Shown in pieces: positions 1 to 7,534 of a DNA stretch of 24,852 nucleotides (within the stretch, counting starts at the first letter, position 1; each line of letters starts with the position of its first letter). Both the position numbers and the translations under genes were made by a program. The stretch is taken from the IMG/VR virus record IMGVR_UViG_3300048925_000156, positions 1-24,852 of that record; one strand, given 5' to 3'. Below the pieces are notes generated by a model. That model was given only the letters and a program-made list of their open reading frames with translations. It was not told the origin of the DNA and ran no database searches. This DNA comes from a virus.

Positions 1-226
1 GTCGAACCCCGGAAAATCCGCCAAGATAGAGATAGAACTCGTCGAGAAGGATACCCACACCTGAAACACCATAGGTGCCGGCCACACCTGGTGCCTCCTC
101 ATATATGGCCTTCACATCATGGCCTTCCAAGGTCGCGACAGCGGTTAGTACATCGCAAAAAGTATCTTTCATGCTGTTGCTGACCCAGAGGTCATAGCTG
201 CTGCCGATAATGATGGGCGCGCCCAT
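1..226 (-). CDS. Partial hypothetical protein, 3' end outside window
   Basis: An open minus-strand frame runs from ATG at 226 off the left edge, giving at least 75 codons without a stop. It begins MGAPIIIGSSYDLW and continues with a mixed hydrophobic and acidic pattern (for example IYEEAPGVAGTYG, then GVGILLDEFYLYLGGF), which looks like a folded soluble protein. I do not recognise the family. The ribosome binding site is weak, with only AGAATAAG upstream, so the true start may differ. It lies beyond the last late gene and is divergent from the SOS-box gene at 463-807. It could be a host gene flanking a prophage or another accessory gene. Confidence 0.45.
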   Translation of the reverse strand, partial: MGAPIIIGSSYDLWVSNSMKDTFCDVLTAVATLEGHDVKAIYEEAPGVAGTYGVSGVGILLDEFYLYLGGFSGVR

Positions 227-351
227 GAGTCTTATTCTGATTTCGATAATGGAATGCTGAAGAAGAGACGGATTCAGCCATGTAGCCAATTTTCAATAGG
301 CCTCTCCGCTTCGATTATTATCTTTTTGGGCTGGAAAAGGCCATGCGTGGG

Positions 352-377
352 CGGCTGCTTTTGGCCGAAAGCAGCCG
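352..377. repeat. Palindromic element, 10-bp perfect stem
   Basis: CGGCTGCTTT at 352-361 is the exact reverse complement of AAAGCAGCCG at 368-377, with a 6-nt loop (TGGCCG). No T-run follows on either strand, so it is not a canonical intrinsic terminator. The wording resembles short GGCTGCTTT/GGCCGAAAGC palindromes I associate with intergenic regions of Pseudomonas-like genomes; that link is from memory. It is the only notable structure in 227-427 and sits between the two divergent genes. Confidence 0.6.
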
Positions 378-427
378 TTCACTACAGCTCGTCGCCTCAC
401 TCTCGCCGCTCCACCGCGCCTCGATTA

Positions 428-443
428 CTGTATATCCAAACAG
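428..443 (+). promoter_or_regulatory. LexA (SOS) box
   Basis: The sequence is CTGTATATCCAAACAG, a perfect match to the CTGT-N8-ACAG core with the usual AT-rich spacer. The flanks are TA on the left and TT on the right. It ends 19 nt before the GTG start at 463, where a LexA dimer would cover the core promoter. LexA1 of pseudomonads uses this same operator class. I could not assign clean -35 and -10 hexamers. Confidence 0.85.
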
Positions 444-462
444 TTAAACGCAAGGCGTTCCC

Positions 463-807
463 GTGGATCCATCCGATATCGAAAACACCGACGACTGGCT
501 CGGCTGCCCGACGCCGCTCGAAACCTGCCGGCAACAGCTCAGGCTTTACGAAAATGAGTTTGAGGAATTGAACCGGCAGCTTCGCGAAGAGCGGGAACGT
601 ATATTTAAGCTGGTCGAGATGCACGCCGAAGCCATCCAGCAGCGGAACGGGTATATGGCGACACTGCGTGAAAAAGCGGCAGAGACGGCATCGCTCCGTC
701 GAGAGATGTCCAGCCTGCGCACTTCGGCAAACGCGCACAAGAAGGAAGCGGCAGCCCTTCGCGGCATGTTGGAAGGGCTAACACCCAACACGAAAACTAT
801 CGTGTAG
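463..807 (+). CDS. SOS-regulated small coiled-coil protein, accessory gene
   Basis: This 114-residue protein starts at GTG 463, six bases after an AAGGCG ribosome binding site. From about residue 25 to 105 it is almost entirely charged heptad-like helix (for example EEFEELNRQLREERERIF and LRREMSSLRT), so an extended coiled coil is predicted. No catalytic or transmembrane motif is visible. It is transcribed against the phage late operon and directly controlled by the LexA box at 428-443, so it should be silent until DNA damage. Its TAG stop (805-807) touches the Rz stop (808-810) with no gap. A role at prophage induction is inference. It could also be a host SOS gene adjoining a prophage. Confidence 0.8.
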   Translation: MDPSDIENTDDWLGCPTPLETCRQQLRLYENEFEELNRQLREERERIFKLVEMHAEAIQQRNGYMATLREKAAETASLRREMSSLRTSANAHKKEAAALRGMLEGLTPNTKTIV

Positions 808-1323
808 TCATTCATAACGACTTGGCGCCAACGCCCTAACATAAGCCTGGCAAGCCTGAAGCGCGATCAATCCCCGGTCACCCTCACTTGTGATGGCGAC
901 AATTCGTTGAGCATGCGCTGGGTCAAGTCGGGCGCGTACGGTTGCATGATCCACGCCGCCGGAGCTGGCGGTGGCAGGCACTGAACAGCCACCGGCTGAA
1001 CCCGCATCGATGAGGACTGACAGCCGCAGATCAGAAGTGGCAAGGCGATCGCGCAGAATAGCCTGGTCTTTTTGGGCATTTGTCATTTTCTCGGAGTGGG
1101 TTTTGTCACTGGCCGCCAGCCGCTGCTCGAGCGCCAGCCGCTTGTCCTGCTCGGCCTGGTGCGCGGTGGCGGCCGCCAGGCTCAGCTGATTCAGGGTTTC
1201 GGTGTGCAGCCTGGACTGCTCGGCCAGATGCCCTTCGTAGCGCCAGTCCTGAACCTGCCAAGCCAAGGCAGCGCCGGCGAGCGCCAGCACAACCGCGCCG
1301 ACAACTCGCCACGGCACGACCAT
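808..1323 (-). CDS. Rz: i-spanin (Rz-like), inner-membrane lysis protein
   Basis: About 171 residues. An N-terminal hydrophobic signal anchor (RVVGAVVLALAGAALAW, roughly residues 5-21) is followed by a long helical, Gln- and Glu-rich periplasmic domain (residues ~25-100). This is the topology of Rz-type i-spanins, which join outer-membrane Rz1 to fuse the two membranes in the last lysis step. The ATG at 1323 overlaps the hydrolase stop (TGATG), implying translational coupling. A GTG one codon earlier is an alternative start. Rz1 is nested in another frame (867-1079), which is the classic arrangement and strongly supports the call. The C-terminal region has cysteines (GGCS, LQACQ). Confidence 0.88.
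   Translation of the reverse strand: MVVPWRVVGAVVLALAGAALAWQVQDWRYEGHLAEQSRLHTETLNQLSLAAATAHQAEQDKRLALEQRLAASDKTHSEKMTNAQKDQAILRDRLATSDLRLSVLIDAGSAGGCSVPATASSGGVDHATVRARLDPAHAQRIVAITSEGDRGLIALQACQAYVRALAPSRYE
867..1079 (-). CDS. Rz1: o-spanin lipoprotein (Rz1-like), nested in Rz
   Basis: This 70-residue frame lies entirely inside Rz in a different reading frame. It starts MPKKTRLFCAIALPLLICGC, a positively charged n-region, a hydrophobic core and a lipobox with the acylated Cys at position 20. The mature part is short and proline-rich (LPPPAPAAW), typical of Rz1 outer-membrane lipoproteins that bind the Rz periplasmic domain. Size, lipobox, proline content and nested position all agree. Confidence 0.88.
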   Translation of the reverse strand: MPKKTRLFCAIALPLLICGCQSSSMRVQPVAVQCLPPPAPAAWIMQPYAPDLTQRMLNELSPSQVRVTGD

Positions 1324-1748
1324 CACGGCACATCCTTGAAGAACACGTGTCCGCCGAGCAACAGCGTCTGTTTGGCTTTTACCGACCAGCCGGGTGCAGC
1401 CTTCATGCTGAGCGCGTAGTAGTGCGTGGCGCCGCTGGTAGGATCCGACACCTTGCCGTCGATTACCTGGTCAGCAGCAATCCGACACTGCGCCAGCTCG
1501 CGGAACGGGATCTCCCGCGCGCCACTCAGGAATGGATAGTTCGGGTCACCCTTGTTCCAGCAGCTGAACTGGTACGGCTTCTGGCACACGCCGGCGTAGC
1601 CCTCCCCCCACCATGAATTGGTCTTGCCGTCGAACACTCGGTTGCGAATCGTCCAGGCCACGGCAATCTTTCCGGCCAGACTCTCGCCGCGCGCCTCGCC
1701 CCACAGGGTGCGAGCAAGGACGTCGCGGTCTTTCTCGGTTACAGGCAT
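1323..1748 (-). CDS. Endolysin: SleB-type cell wall hydrolase
   Basis: A 141-residue protein starting at ATG 1748, seven bases after GGAG. A much longer frame is open upstream, but the ribosome binding site and family homology place the start here. It matches the hydrolase_2/SleB-like family: ARTLWGEARGE (residues 12-22, with a Glu at 18 as probable catalytic acid), AWTIRNRV, a Trp/Cys region (WWGEGYAGVCQ, QFSCWNK), then ATHYYAL and GHVFF. It should cleave peptidoglycan glycan strands. No signal peptide is visible, so release would need a holin, which I do not find here. It is followed by overlapping Rz/Rz1 and preceded by a terminator-like hairpin at 1764-1789. Confidence 0.85.
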   Translation of the reverse strand: MPVTEKDRDVLARTLWGEARGESLAGKIAVAWTIRNRVFDGKTNSWWGEGYAGVCQKPYQFSCWNKGDPNYPFLSGAREIPFRELAQCRIAADQVIDGKVSDPTSGATHYYALSMKAAPGWSVKAKQTLLLGGHVFFKDVP

Positions 1749-1763
1749 CACTTTTCTCCAGGC

Positions 1764-1789
1764 AAAAAAATACCCGCTCGACGGCGGGT
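1764..1789 (-). terminator. Intrinsic terminator-like hairpin upstream of endolysin
   Basis: On the minus strand ACCCGC pairs with GCGGGT across a 6-nt loop and is followed by ATTTTTTT. It lies 18 nt after the fibre-chaperone stop (1807) and just before the hydrolase ribosome binding site. It would separate tail from lysis transcription unless antitermination operates. Confidence 0.75.
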
Positions 1790-1806
1790 TGACGGGGTTC
1801 AGCTGA

Positions 1807-2220
1807 TTACGCCGGGCGGGATGGCCTGGCCGATGGTTCCGGGAATCCCGGCGCCCCGTCCTTCCAGCCTCGGACGGCGGTGCGGTACTCGCGCCATTGC
1901 TGAACCGTTCCGGGCATGGCCGATGGGTCGCCGTCCTCAAGCGCAATGAGCTGATCGGTGATGAACGCCACCTCGGCGGCGCGCCAAGCGTCTTCGCACG
2001 CGATTTCGCTGAGCCGGTCCCAGTGCGCCTGCTCTTCGGGAGTCTGGCTTTCAGGCGGCTGCGGCGCCGGACTGGTGCTGAAAATCCCACCCTCTACGGA
2101 GACGAACAGGAAATTGCCGGCCTCGATGCTGGCCACGGCCTCGGCGTATTGTTCTTCGGTGATCTCGATGCCGCCCTCAATGGGTGCCGTGCTGATCTGG
2201 TTGGTTGCTGCGTATGGCAT
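1807..2220 (-). CDS. Tail fibre assembly chaperone (Tfa-like)
   Basis: A 137-residue acidic protein starting at ATG 2220 behind GAGG. The N-terminus has the ITEEQYAEAVASIEAGN pattern of Tfa-type proteins that describe fibre cap or chaperone domains. The C-terminal half is a Trp-rich helix region (EEQAHWDRL, QQWREYRTAVRGWKDG) followed by a proline-rich tail, also typical of the family. It lies 11 nt after the fibre gene, the usual place for a fibre-specific chaperone. It should assist trimerisation of the 2232-3455 product and may remain bound at its tip. Confidence 0.8.
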   Translation of the reverse strand: MPYAATNQISTAPIEGGIEITEEQYAEAVASIEAGNFLFVSVEGGIFSTSPAPQPPESQTPEEQAHWDRLSEIACEDAWRAAEVAFITDQLIALEDGDPSAMPGTVQQWREYRTAVRGWKDGAPGFPEPSARPSRPA

Positions 2221-2231
2221 GTGAACCTCGA

Positions 2232-3455
2232 TTAGAACCAGCGGCCGACGGACGAGAACCAGAACAGATAGCTCTGTGCTGTCGTCGAGCCAAGCGCAAG
2301 GTTTGGGGTCTCTGTCGCTGGAGAGCGGCCCATGTTGATGAACGCACCCAAATACAGGTTGGTAGAAGATGTCAGCGACTGGCGTGTTGCATAAAGCTGG
2401 TTCCCAGTTGCAGATCCGCCAGTGAAAAACGCAAGGTCGCTGGACGACGATACGTTTCCTACAAATTCCGCCGGGCGGGCAATCGCTGGTGCAATAAATG
2501 CTCCGGGGCCAACCGCAACGTTCGCCTGCCGGGTGCCGTCAAAAGTCATCTGCCCATTGGCGTACAGCGTTTTCCTGTCGCCGGTGGTGGTGTCGATGGA
2601 ATAGCTCATCACGGCACCGGTCGGAACGCCCGCCGCTTGACTGACCGGGCCCACAATATCCGCCACCGCCGCTGACTTGAGCCCGAGCCCAGTTCGGGCC
2701 GTGGCCTGTGTGGTGCCGCCCGTGCCGCCTTCGGCTACCGCGATTGCGCCGCCGATCGGCCGGGTAACGAACTGGCGCCAAGCCCCGAAATTCCCATTGT
2801 TCTGGACGCGGGTGTAACAGTTATCGGTGAGCAGGCCTGTCGCAAACTGCTTGGAATAACCGGCAGCCGCGTGGTTGATCACGTCCAGGTAAGCCGACTC
2901 CGGCACGTTGATGCCGCCGCCGTTGAATACATAGCTGGCTGGCACTGGGAGCGCGTTTGCATCGACGCTTGCGGCTTGAACGATGTTCGCCCCGCCGTTA
3001 CGTCCGTAGTCGCCGACCTTCGTCATGCGACCCGCTGTGGTGTCGAGACGACTGGATGTTGGCACCAGCCCCAGAGCAGTTTGTGCAGCTGCCTGCGTCG
3101 TCGCCCCGGTGCCACCTTTGCTAAGCGGCAGCGTGTCGTAGTTGCCGGTCGTGCCCAGCGCGGCCAGCTTGGCACCGTACTGATTGACCAGCGCCCTGAG
3201 CGCGTCGGCCGAGTCCTTGACGTAGCCCTGCATCGGCGCCAAAGCGTATGCGCCAGCAGCATTGGTTGCGCCCTGGTAGTTGGGCGAGATCGACATCGCG
3301 GTATCGCTGGCGATGTTGATCACCTCATACCAACCACCGTCAGGCCCACGGAAGGCATCACCAACCCGGGCATTCGAAATGAAAGCCGTGCCGGTACCGA
3401 TAACCGCGTTTGAATTTTGGACGACAGAAACCGTCCCGGTTTTGTACCAGGGCAT
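2232..3455 (-). CDS. Tail fibre protein
   Basis: 407 residues, ATG at 3455 behind TGGAG. The N-terminal ~80 residues (MPWYKTGTVSVVQNS..., with GTGTAFI) form a small beta-rich attachment domain common to phage fibres. Then come two copies of a fibre repeat, LSKGGTGATTQAAAQTALGL and VAEGGTGGTTQATARTGLGL, at about residues 111-130 and 241-260. Between them is a segment ending GNFGAWRQF, as seen in pyocin-knob-like modules. The C-terminal ~140 residues are Ser/Thr/Gly-rich and probably form the receptor-binding tip. Its partner is the adjacent Tfa-like chaperone. Fibre tips usually vary between strains, so receptor specificity cannot be read here. Confidence 0.85.
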   Translation of the reverse strand: MPWYKTGTVSVVQNSNAVIGTGTAFISNARVGDAFRGPDGGWYEVINIASDTAMSISPNYQGATNAAGAYALAPMQGYVKDSADALRALVNQYGAKLAALGTTGNYDTLPLSKGGTGATTQAAAQTALGLVPTSSRLDTTAGRMTKVGDYGRNGGANIVQAASVDANALPVPASYVFNGGGINVPESAYLDVINHAAAGYSKQFATGLLTDNCYTRVQNNGNFGAWRQFVTRPIGGAIAVAEGGTGGTTQATARTGLGLKSAAVADIVGPVSQAAGVPTGAVMSYSIDTTTGDRKTLYANGQMTFDGTRQANVAVGPGAFIAPAIARPAEFVGNVSSSSDLAFFTGGSATGNQLYATRQSLTSSTNLYLGAFINMGRSPATETPNLALGSTTAQSYLFWFSSVGRWF

Positions 3456-3480
3456 CGATTATCTCCAGAATGGTTTGAGA

Positions 3481-4143
3481 TCAGGCCAGCAATTTGGCGC
3501 AGAGAAATGGCCTGTGGCCTTGGTCAGTCCAGGCGGTGAACGCGAGGCTGTACATCAGGATTCGGCCGCCAGCGTAGTCGACGCCAAGGGCGCAACCGCC
3601 GCCAGAACCTGCGGACTGGCAGTTCATCGTGAACGGGTTCAGCGATACGTACTCACCGGGCCCGAGGCTTTTGCCTATGCCCCAGATGTAGCGGCGACTG
3701 ACGCCCAGCTGTTCCATACCGAGGTATGTCCAGTTGCCAGCCGCAAACGTCACCACCACGGCCGGGGCGCCGCTGTCGTAGACAAGCGCACCATCAGGCC
3801 CCCAAAGGCGCATGCCGTATGCGGCCGTGCCCATGGATGCCCAGGCAGCGACGAAGTAGGCCCCGCTCAAAGTCCCGTCGACCACTGAGGCGGCCATTGA
3901 GAAGCCAGTCCAATTTCCCGGCCCGCCGGTGAACCAGACCGATATCGGCACCTGAATCGATCCCGTCTGGTTCGGACGGATAAAGACCATTGGCGGATCC
4001 TGGCTCGTCACCGCCCGGGCGAATGCACCCGAGGCGGTTCCGTTGCCGGAGTACGTCCCTTTGGTGAGGACGCATAGCCTGGGCGCCTCGGAGTCGATTT
4101 GAACAAAGGAGTTGTCATTGATGCTCTGAAATCCATAGCTCAT
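3481..4143 (-). CDS. Tail tip-associated protein (YG...N...D family), larger copy
   Basis: 220 residues, ATG 4143 overlapping the previous stop by four bases (ATGA). It begins MSYGFQSINDNSFVQID; the spacing of Y3, G4, N11, D17 and V25-L26 matches the neighbouring 117-residue protein without a gap, so the two share an N-terminal module. The rest is Gly/Ser/aromatic-rich beta sequence (WFTGGPGNWTGFSM, AAGNWTYLGMEQLG), suggesting a receptor- or tip-binding sandwich domain. It lies between gpJ and the fibre, so it is probably a distal tail decoration or adhesin. Precise function is unknown. Confidence 0.65.
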   Translation of the reverse strand: MSYGFQSINDNSFVQIDSEAPRLCVLTKGTYSGNGTASGAFARAVTSQDPPMVFIRPNQTGSIQVPISVWFTGGPGNWTGFSMAASVVDGTLSGAYFVAAWASMGTAAYGMRLWGPDGALVYDSGAPAVVVTFAAGNWTYLGMEQLGVSRRYIWGIGKSLGPGEYVSLNPFTMNCQSAGSGGGCALGVDYAGGRILMYSLAFTAWTDQGHRPFLCAKLLA

Positions 4144-4493
4144 GTTCCGTACCTGATTGCGTATCCCTTTGCCACGACGCTTGTGCCGATGTCAGTAGCG
4201 CTCGCTGATGGATTTCGGAACCGGACCACAACCTGCCCGACCGACACAGTGACGTATGGGTAGGACTTGCTGTTGGCCTGGCCATCCGTTTCCGACGTCT
4301 GCACGTCCTGTGCTCGCGTCGGGATGATCATGAACACGCAGTTCGCCGGGTTGAACCCCGGAATGTTCAGCGTGTAACTGGCCGTCGGAACGCTGAAATC
4401 CAGAACGCCCTGCCACAACACCTGGTAGGTGAAGCTGTTGGTGTCCATGGAAAGGTTACCGTTCTCGTCCCAGACCCTTGCCCCATAAGTCAT
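4140..4493 (-). CDS. Tail tip-associated protein (YG...N...D family), small copy
   Basis: 117 residues, starting at ATG 4493 and overlapping the gpJ stop by four bases. It opens MTYGARVWDENGNLSMDTNS and continues as an all-beta domain (SYTLNIPGFNPANCVFMIIP, YVTVSVGQVVVRF). The first ~26 residues align without gaps to the downstream 220-residue protein, so the pair probably arose by duplication of an attachment module. Translational coupling to gpJ implies the product works with the tail tip, most likely as a structural or receptor-contact protein. No enzyme motif is seen. Confidence 0.65.
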   Translation of the reverse strand: MTYGARVWDENGNLSMDTNSFTYQVLWQGVLDFSVPTASYTLNIPGFNPANCVFMIIPTRAQDVQTSETDGQANSKSYPYVTVSVGQVVVRFRNPSASATDIGTSVVAKGYAIRYGT

Positions 4494-7400
4494 GCGTCGA
4501 GGTCTCCAAGTTGCACACGTTTGACGCCGTTTTGGTCAAACACTTTGATGGCCCTGTTGGTCATCGTGAGACGCCCGCCACCTGGAGCTGGTCCGTTGAA
4601 TTCGAGATTTCCAGCCTTGTCCAATCGCCAGCCGATCGTGCCGGCAACATAATTGTCGGATTGAATGAACGACCCGATTTTTGCGTTACCGATCGACCCG
4701 TCCTTCACCAATAGCGTGTTGATAAAGACTTGGCCGCCCTCCACCGCGAACGGAATCGCGATGGCTCCACCAGCAATGGTGTTTACGATCGCAAACCGGT
4801 CGGCACTCACCAGAAACTGACTTTGCAGCCCCGCCGGACCGTTCTCGATACCAAGACCGATCCCGGCGGCGATGTACTGCCCGGTCCCGGAGTTGTACTG
4901 CATCTTCACCGACCAGCTCGCGGACATCTTGCCGTTCACGTCGTTGACGATCGACGTGTTCTGCTCGATCGCCGTTTGCTGCTCGCCGACTTTCGTATTC
5001 AGTTGGGTGATCGATTGCGCGGTAGCCTGCTGGTTGGTCGCCACGACCAGATCAAGCGTAGTGATGCTGGCCGCGTTTTCGCCGACCTTTGCGTCAAGCG
5101 TGGTGGTGCGCTGGGCAAGCGCTTCGTTATCCGACGCCCGAACCTTCTCCTCTGTCGCAATGGCGGCAGTGCTGCTCCAGCCTTTCAACGCATCCGCGAG
5201 ATCGCCCTCCCCGTTATCGTCGCGGGAAGATGCTCGCAGAGCCTGGAAGGCAGCGGCCTGTGCAGTTACCTCGCCGTCGAGCTCGGTGATGTCCGCGGTA
5301 TTGGTCGCCACCTGCTGGGCCAGCCCGTTTGCCGTTTCCACACTCTGGCCAACGTCCGCCCAGTAAGCAGTGTTAGGTGGAGGCGTATTGAGCGGCACTG
5401 GCTGCACGGCTTGGTACAGCCGCTGCCCCTGCTGGACCATATCGTTCTTCAGATAGGTCTTTTCTGGGTCGTAGAGGAGGATGTTATCGAGCGCATCAAT
5501 CTGGTCCTGAAGGCCGGGGATTTTGTCGATCTCATCGACAATGTCCTGCCCAAGCTCAGTGCGCCCCACCTTTCCTGCCAGAGCTGCGAGGTACGCTGAA
5601 ACATCGTTTGAGGTTTGTGCTGGGACGTAGAGAAAGGCGCTTTTCCCGTAAGCGTTCGATGAGCGGATGAAGTAGTAGTAGTTCTTCCAGAATCCGAGCC
5701 CGGTGTGCGTGAACGTCAGGCCTTGCCCAAGATACTCAGCATCCGCTGACGTTGCCGTCGGTGAAGTGCTGAAGAAGTATTCGTAGGTCCCACCATTCAA
5801 GCCGTTTTGCGAGTTGCTCGGTATCAGCACGATGTTATCGATCGATGACTGAACCACGCAGCTTTCCGGGATGGGCGGACCGTTGATGCTGACGGTGATC
5901 GTCGCCTCACCGGAACGAGCCATCGGACCGACTGCCGCCACGCTCATCGTGTAGTTTCCGGACGGCAGACCGTTTATGGCGATCTCCGTCGAAGTAGCCG
6001 GCACGTTGTGCGACTGAATCGCCGTAGAGCCTTGGCGGACGATGACGATGTATTCCTTCACGATGCCCGTCGGTGGAAGCCAGGACAGGACGCCCTGCGT
6101 TACCTCCGCCGTGGTGTCCTGCGCCCACGTCAGCGCGCTCGGCGTACCGAGACCGCCGGCCGGCAGATTGATGAAGCCGATCGGGTTGTACGGCTGGCCC
6201 ACGGCATCATCGAAGATCGCCGCCTCATACTGCTTGACCTGGACGGTGCAGCCTTCGCTGTCGCCCATCGACCAGTCCGAAACAATGAACTCGCCCAGGA
6301 TGTTCAGCGACGGCAGATTGACCCGCACCACGCGACCGGGCCGACAGTTATAGCCGGCGAAGTTCATCGGAATACTGATCGCCCCGCCCGCGCGCCGACG
6401 GCGCAACTCCATGTTCGCCAGGCGCTGAGCCTGATACGGATCGGTGACGTAGGAATAGGTCAGCGTTTCTGCTGCCTCCCCGCCGTCCTCAACGATCCAT
6501 TCAGCGACACTGACCTCGGGGTAGTCGGTTTCTGTCCACGACTGCAACGGATCTATAAATGTGCCCCGCACCGTGTTGATTGCCGAGTCGTTGGTCGGCT
6601 CAGTGCTGCCGGTGACCGTTCCGATCACCATGTCCTCGTTGATCTCGAAGTCATACGGGCCGTAGTAGGCGCCGGCCTGAAGCATCCAGCGGCCACCAAC
6701 ACGGATCAAGTGACCACCACATGCCGCTTCCAGCTTCTGCAGCACGCCGGTGCGCTGCTCGTCAGCACCGATCACGCACCCGGTGCGATAGCGCTGGCTG
6801 GTGGAACCGTCAGCATTGGTCAGCGCTTCGTCGCACACGTTGGCCGCACTGGCGAACGTCTCGAACACGATCTCATCGTCCGGCACGCCGCAACGGGCAC
6901 GCAGGAACCAGAGCAGGTGCAGCGCAGTATTGGCGCTGTAAACGGCGGTGCCGGTGCGTGGGTCGTAGATGTCGTTGCGACCACGTACCACAAAACGGGT
7001 GTCCGGAATGCCAGACGGGAACTTTTCCGCGCTGTATTGGAGCGAAACCCGGACGAATGACAAGCCTCTGCCGATCTGGCTGTCCTTCCAGTCTGGGCAA
7101 TTGGCCTTCAGGAAGGCGTTCACCTGGGTCGGATTGACCACCAGCTCATAGGTCGCGGAGGCGCCGAACGAACCGATTTCCTCTTCGCCAAGGTAGATGC
7201 TTTCAAGTGCGGTGATAGGGCCTTCGCACAACACGTACACCAGGTGAAGCCATTCGCCCTCCCCCTGCACACCTGCCTGTTCCTGAGCCCAGACCAGCAC
7301 ACCGCCGGTGGAAACGCGGCCGAGGATGAAGCGAACCGGCGCCTTCGACGATCGCACGGTCTGCGCCGACGGCTCGTTGTCGCGCAGTGGCGACTTGGTA

Positions 7401-7534
7401 TTGAGCTTTTCCTGCTGCTCCGATGCGTAGAAGGCCAACGCAGCGCCGGTGACCGCACCCCACGGGCCGCCTTGGGCAAAACCAACAACCGCACCAACAA
7501 CAACCGAAGCGAGTTTTCTGACGCCGCCGCTCAT
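4490..7534 (-). CDS. J: Central tail tip / host specificity protein (gpJ-like)
   Basis: 1014 residues. A hydrophobic N-terminal stretch (10-35) leads into the conserved tip scaffold (about 55-450, including APVRFILGRVSTGGVLVW and CEGPITALESIYLG). Fibronectin-III-like domains follow at about 465-550 and 555-645. A 45-residue aromatic module sits at 686-730 (YLKNDMVQQGQRLYQAV, then NTAYWADVG) and looks like a carbohydrate-binding CBM5/12 domain. Next is a Gln/Thr/Asp-rich coiled coil (about 730-870) and a C-terminal DUF1983-like beta region (870-985, LVSADRFAIVN). This is the lambda gpJ plan: a trimer closing the tube and touching the receptor. Its start overlaps the previous stop by ATGA and its own stop overlaps the next gene, so the tip genes are translationally coupled. 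Confidence 0.92.
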   Translation of the reverse strand: MSGGVRKLASVVVGAVVGFAQGGPWGAVTGAALAFYASEQQEKLNTKSPLRDNEPSAQTVRSSKAPVRFILGRVSTGGVLVWAQEQAGVQGEGEWLHLVYVLCEGPITALESIYLGEEEIGSFGASATYELVVNPTQVNAFLKANCPDWKDSQIGRGLSFVRVSLQYSAEKFPSGIPDTRFVVRGRNDIYDPRTGTAVYSANTALHLLWFLRARCGVPDDEIVFETFASAANVCDEALTNADGSTSQRYRTGCVIGADEQRTGVLQKLEAACGGHLIRVGGRWMLQAGAYYGPYDFEINEDMVIGTVTGSTEPTNDSAINTVRGTFIDPLQSWTETDYPEVSVAEWIVEDGGEAAETLTYSYVTDPYQAQRLANMELRRRRAGGAISIPMNFAGYNCRPGRVVRVNLPSLNILGEFIVSDWSMGDSEGCTVQVKQYEAAIFDDAVGQPYNPIGFINLPAGGLGTPSALTWAQDTTAEVTQGVLSWLPPTGIVKEYIVIVRQGSTAIQSHNVPATSTEIAINGLPSGNYTMSVAAVGPMARSGEATITVSINGPPIPESCVVQSSIDNIVLIPSNSQNGLNGGTYEYFFSTSPTATSADAEYLGQGLTFTHTGLGFWKNYYYFIRSSNAYGKSAFLYVPAQTSNDVSAYLAALAGKVGRTELGQDIVDEIDKIPGLQDQIDALDNILLYDPEKTYLKNDMVQQGQRLYQAVQPVPLNTPPPNTAYWADVGQSVETANGLAQQVATNTADITELDGEVTAQAAAFQALRASSRDDNGEGDLADALKGWSSTAAIATEEKVRASDNEALAQRTTTLDAKVGENAASITTLDLVVATNQQATAQSITQLNTKVGEQQTAIEQNTSIVNDVNGKMSASWSVKMQYNSGTGQYIAAGIGLGIENGPAGLQSQFLVSADRFAIVNTIAGGAIAIPFAVEGGQVFINTLLVKDGSIGNAKIGSFIQSDNYVAGTIGWRLDKAGNLEFNGPAPGGGRLTMTNRAIKVFDQNGVKRVQLGDLDA

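Noticed and set aside
1749-2090. N-terminal extension of the hydrolase frame
   Set aside because: It crosses the terminator hairpin and overlaps the fibre chaperone; Arg/Ser/Pro-rich composition. ATG 1748 has a proper ribosome binding site.
6008-7060. 350-codon plus-strand frame opposite gpJ
   Set aside because: Arg/His-rich antisense shadow of the conserved gpJ core; no ribosome binding site or recognisable domain.
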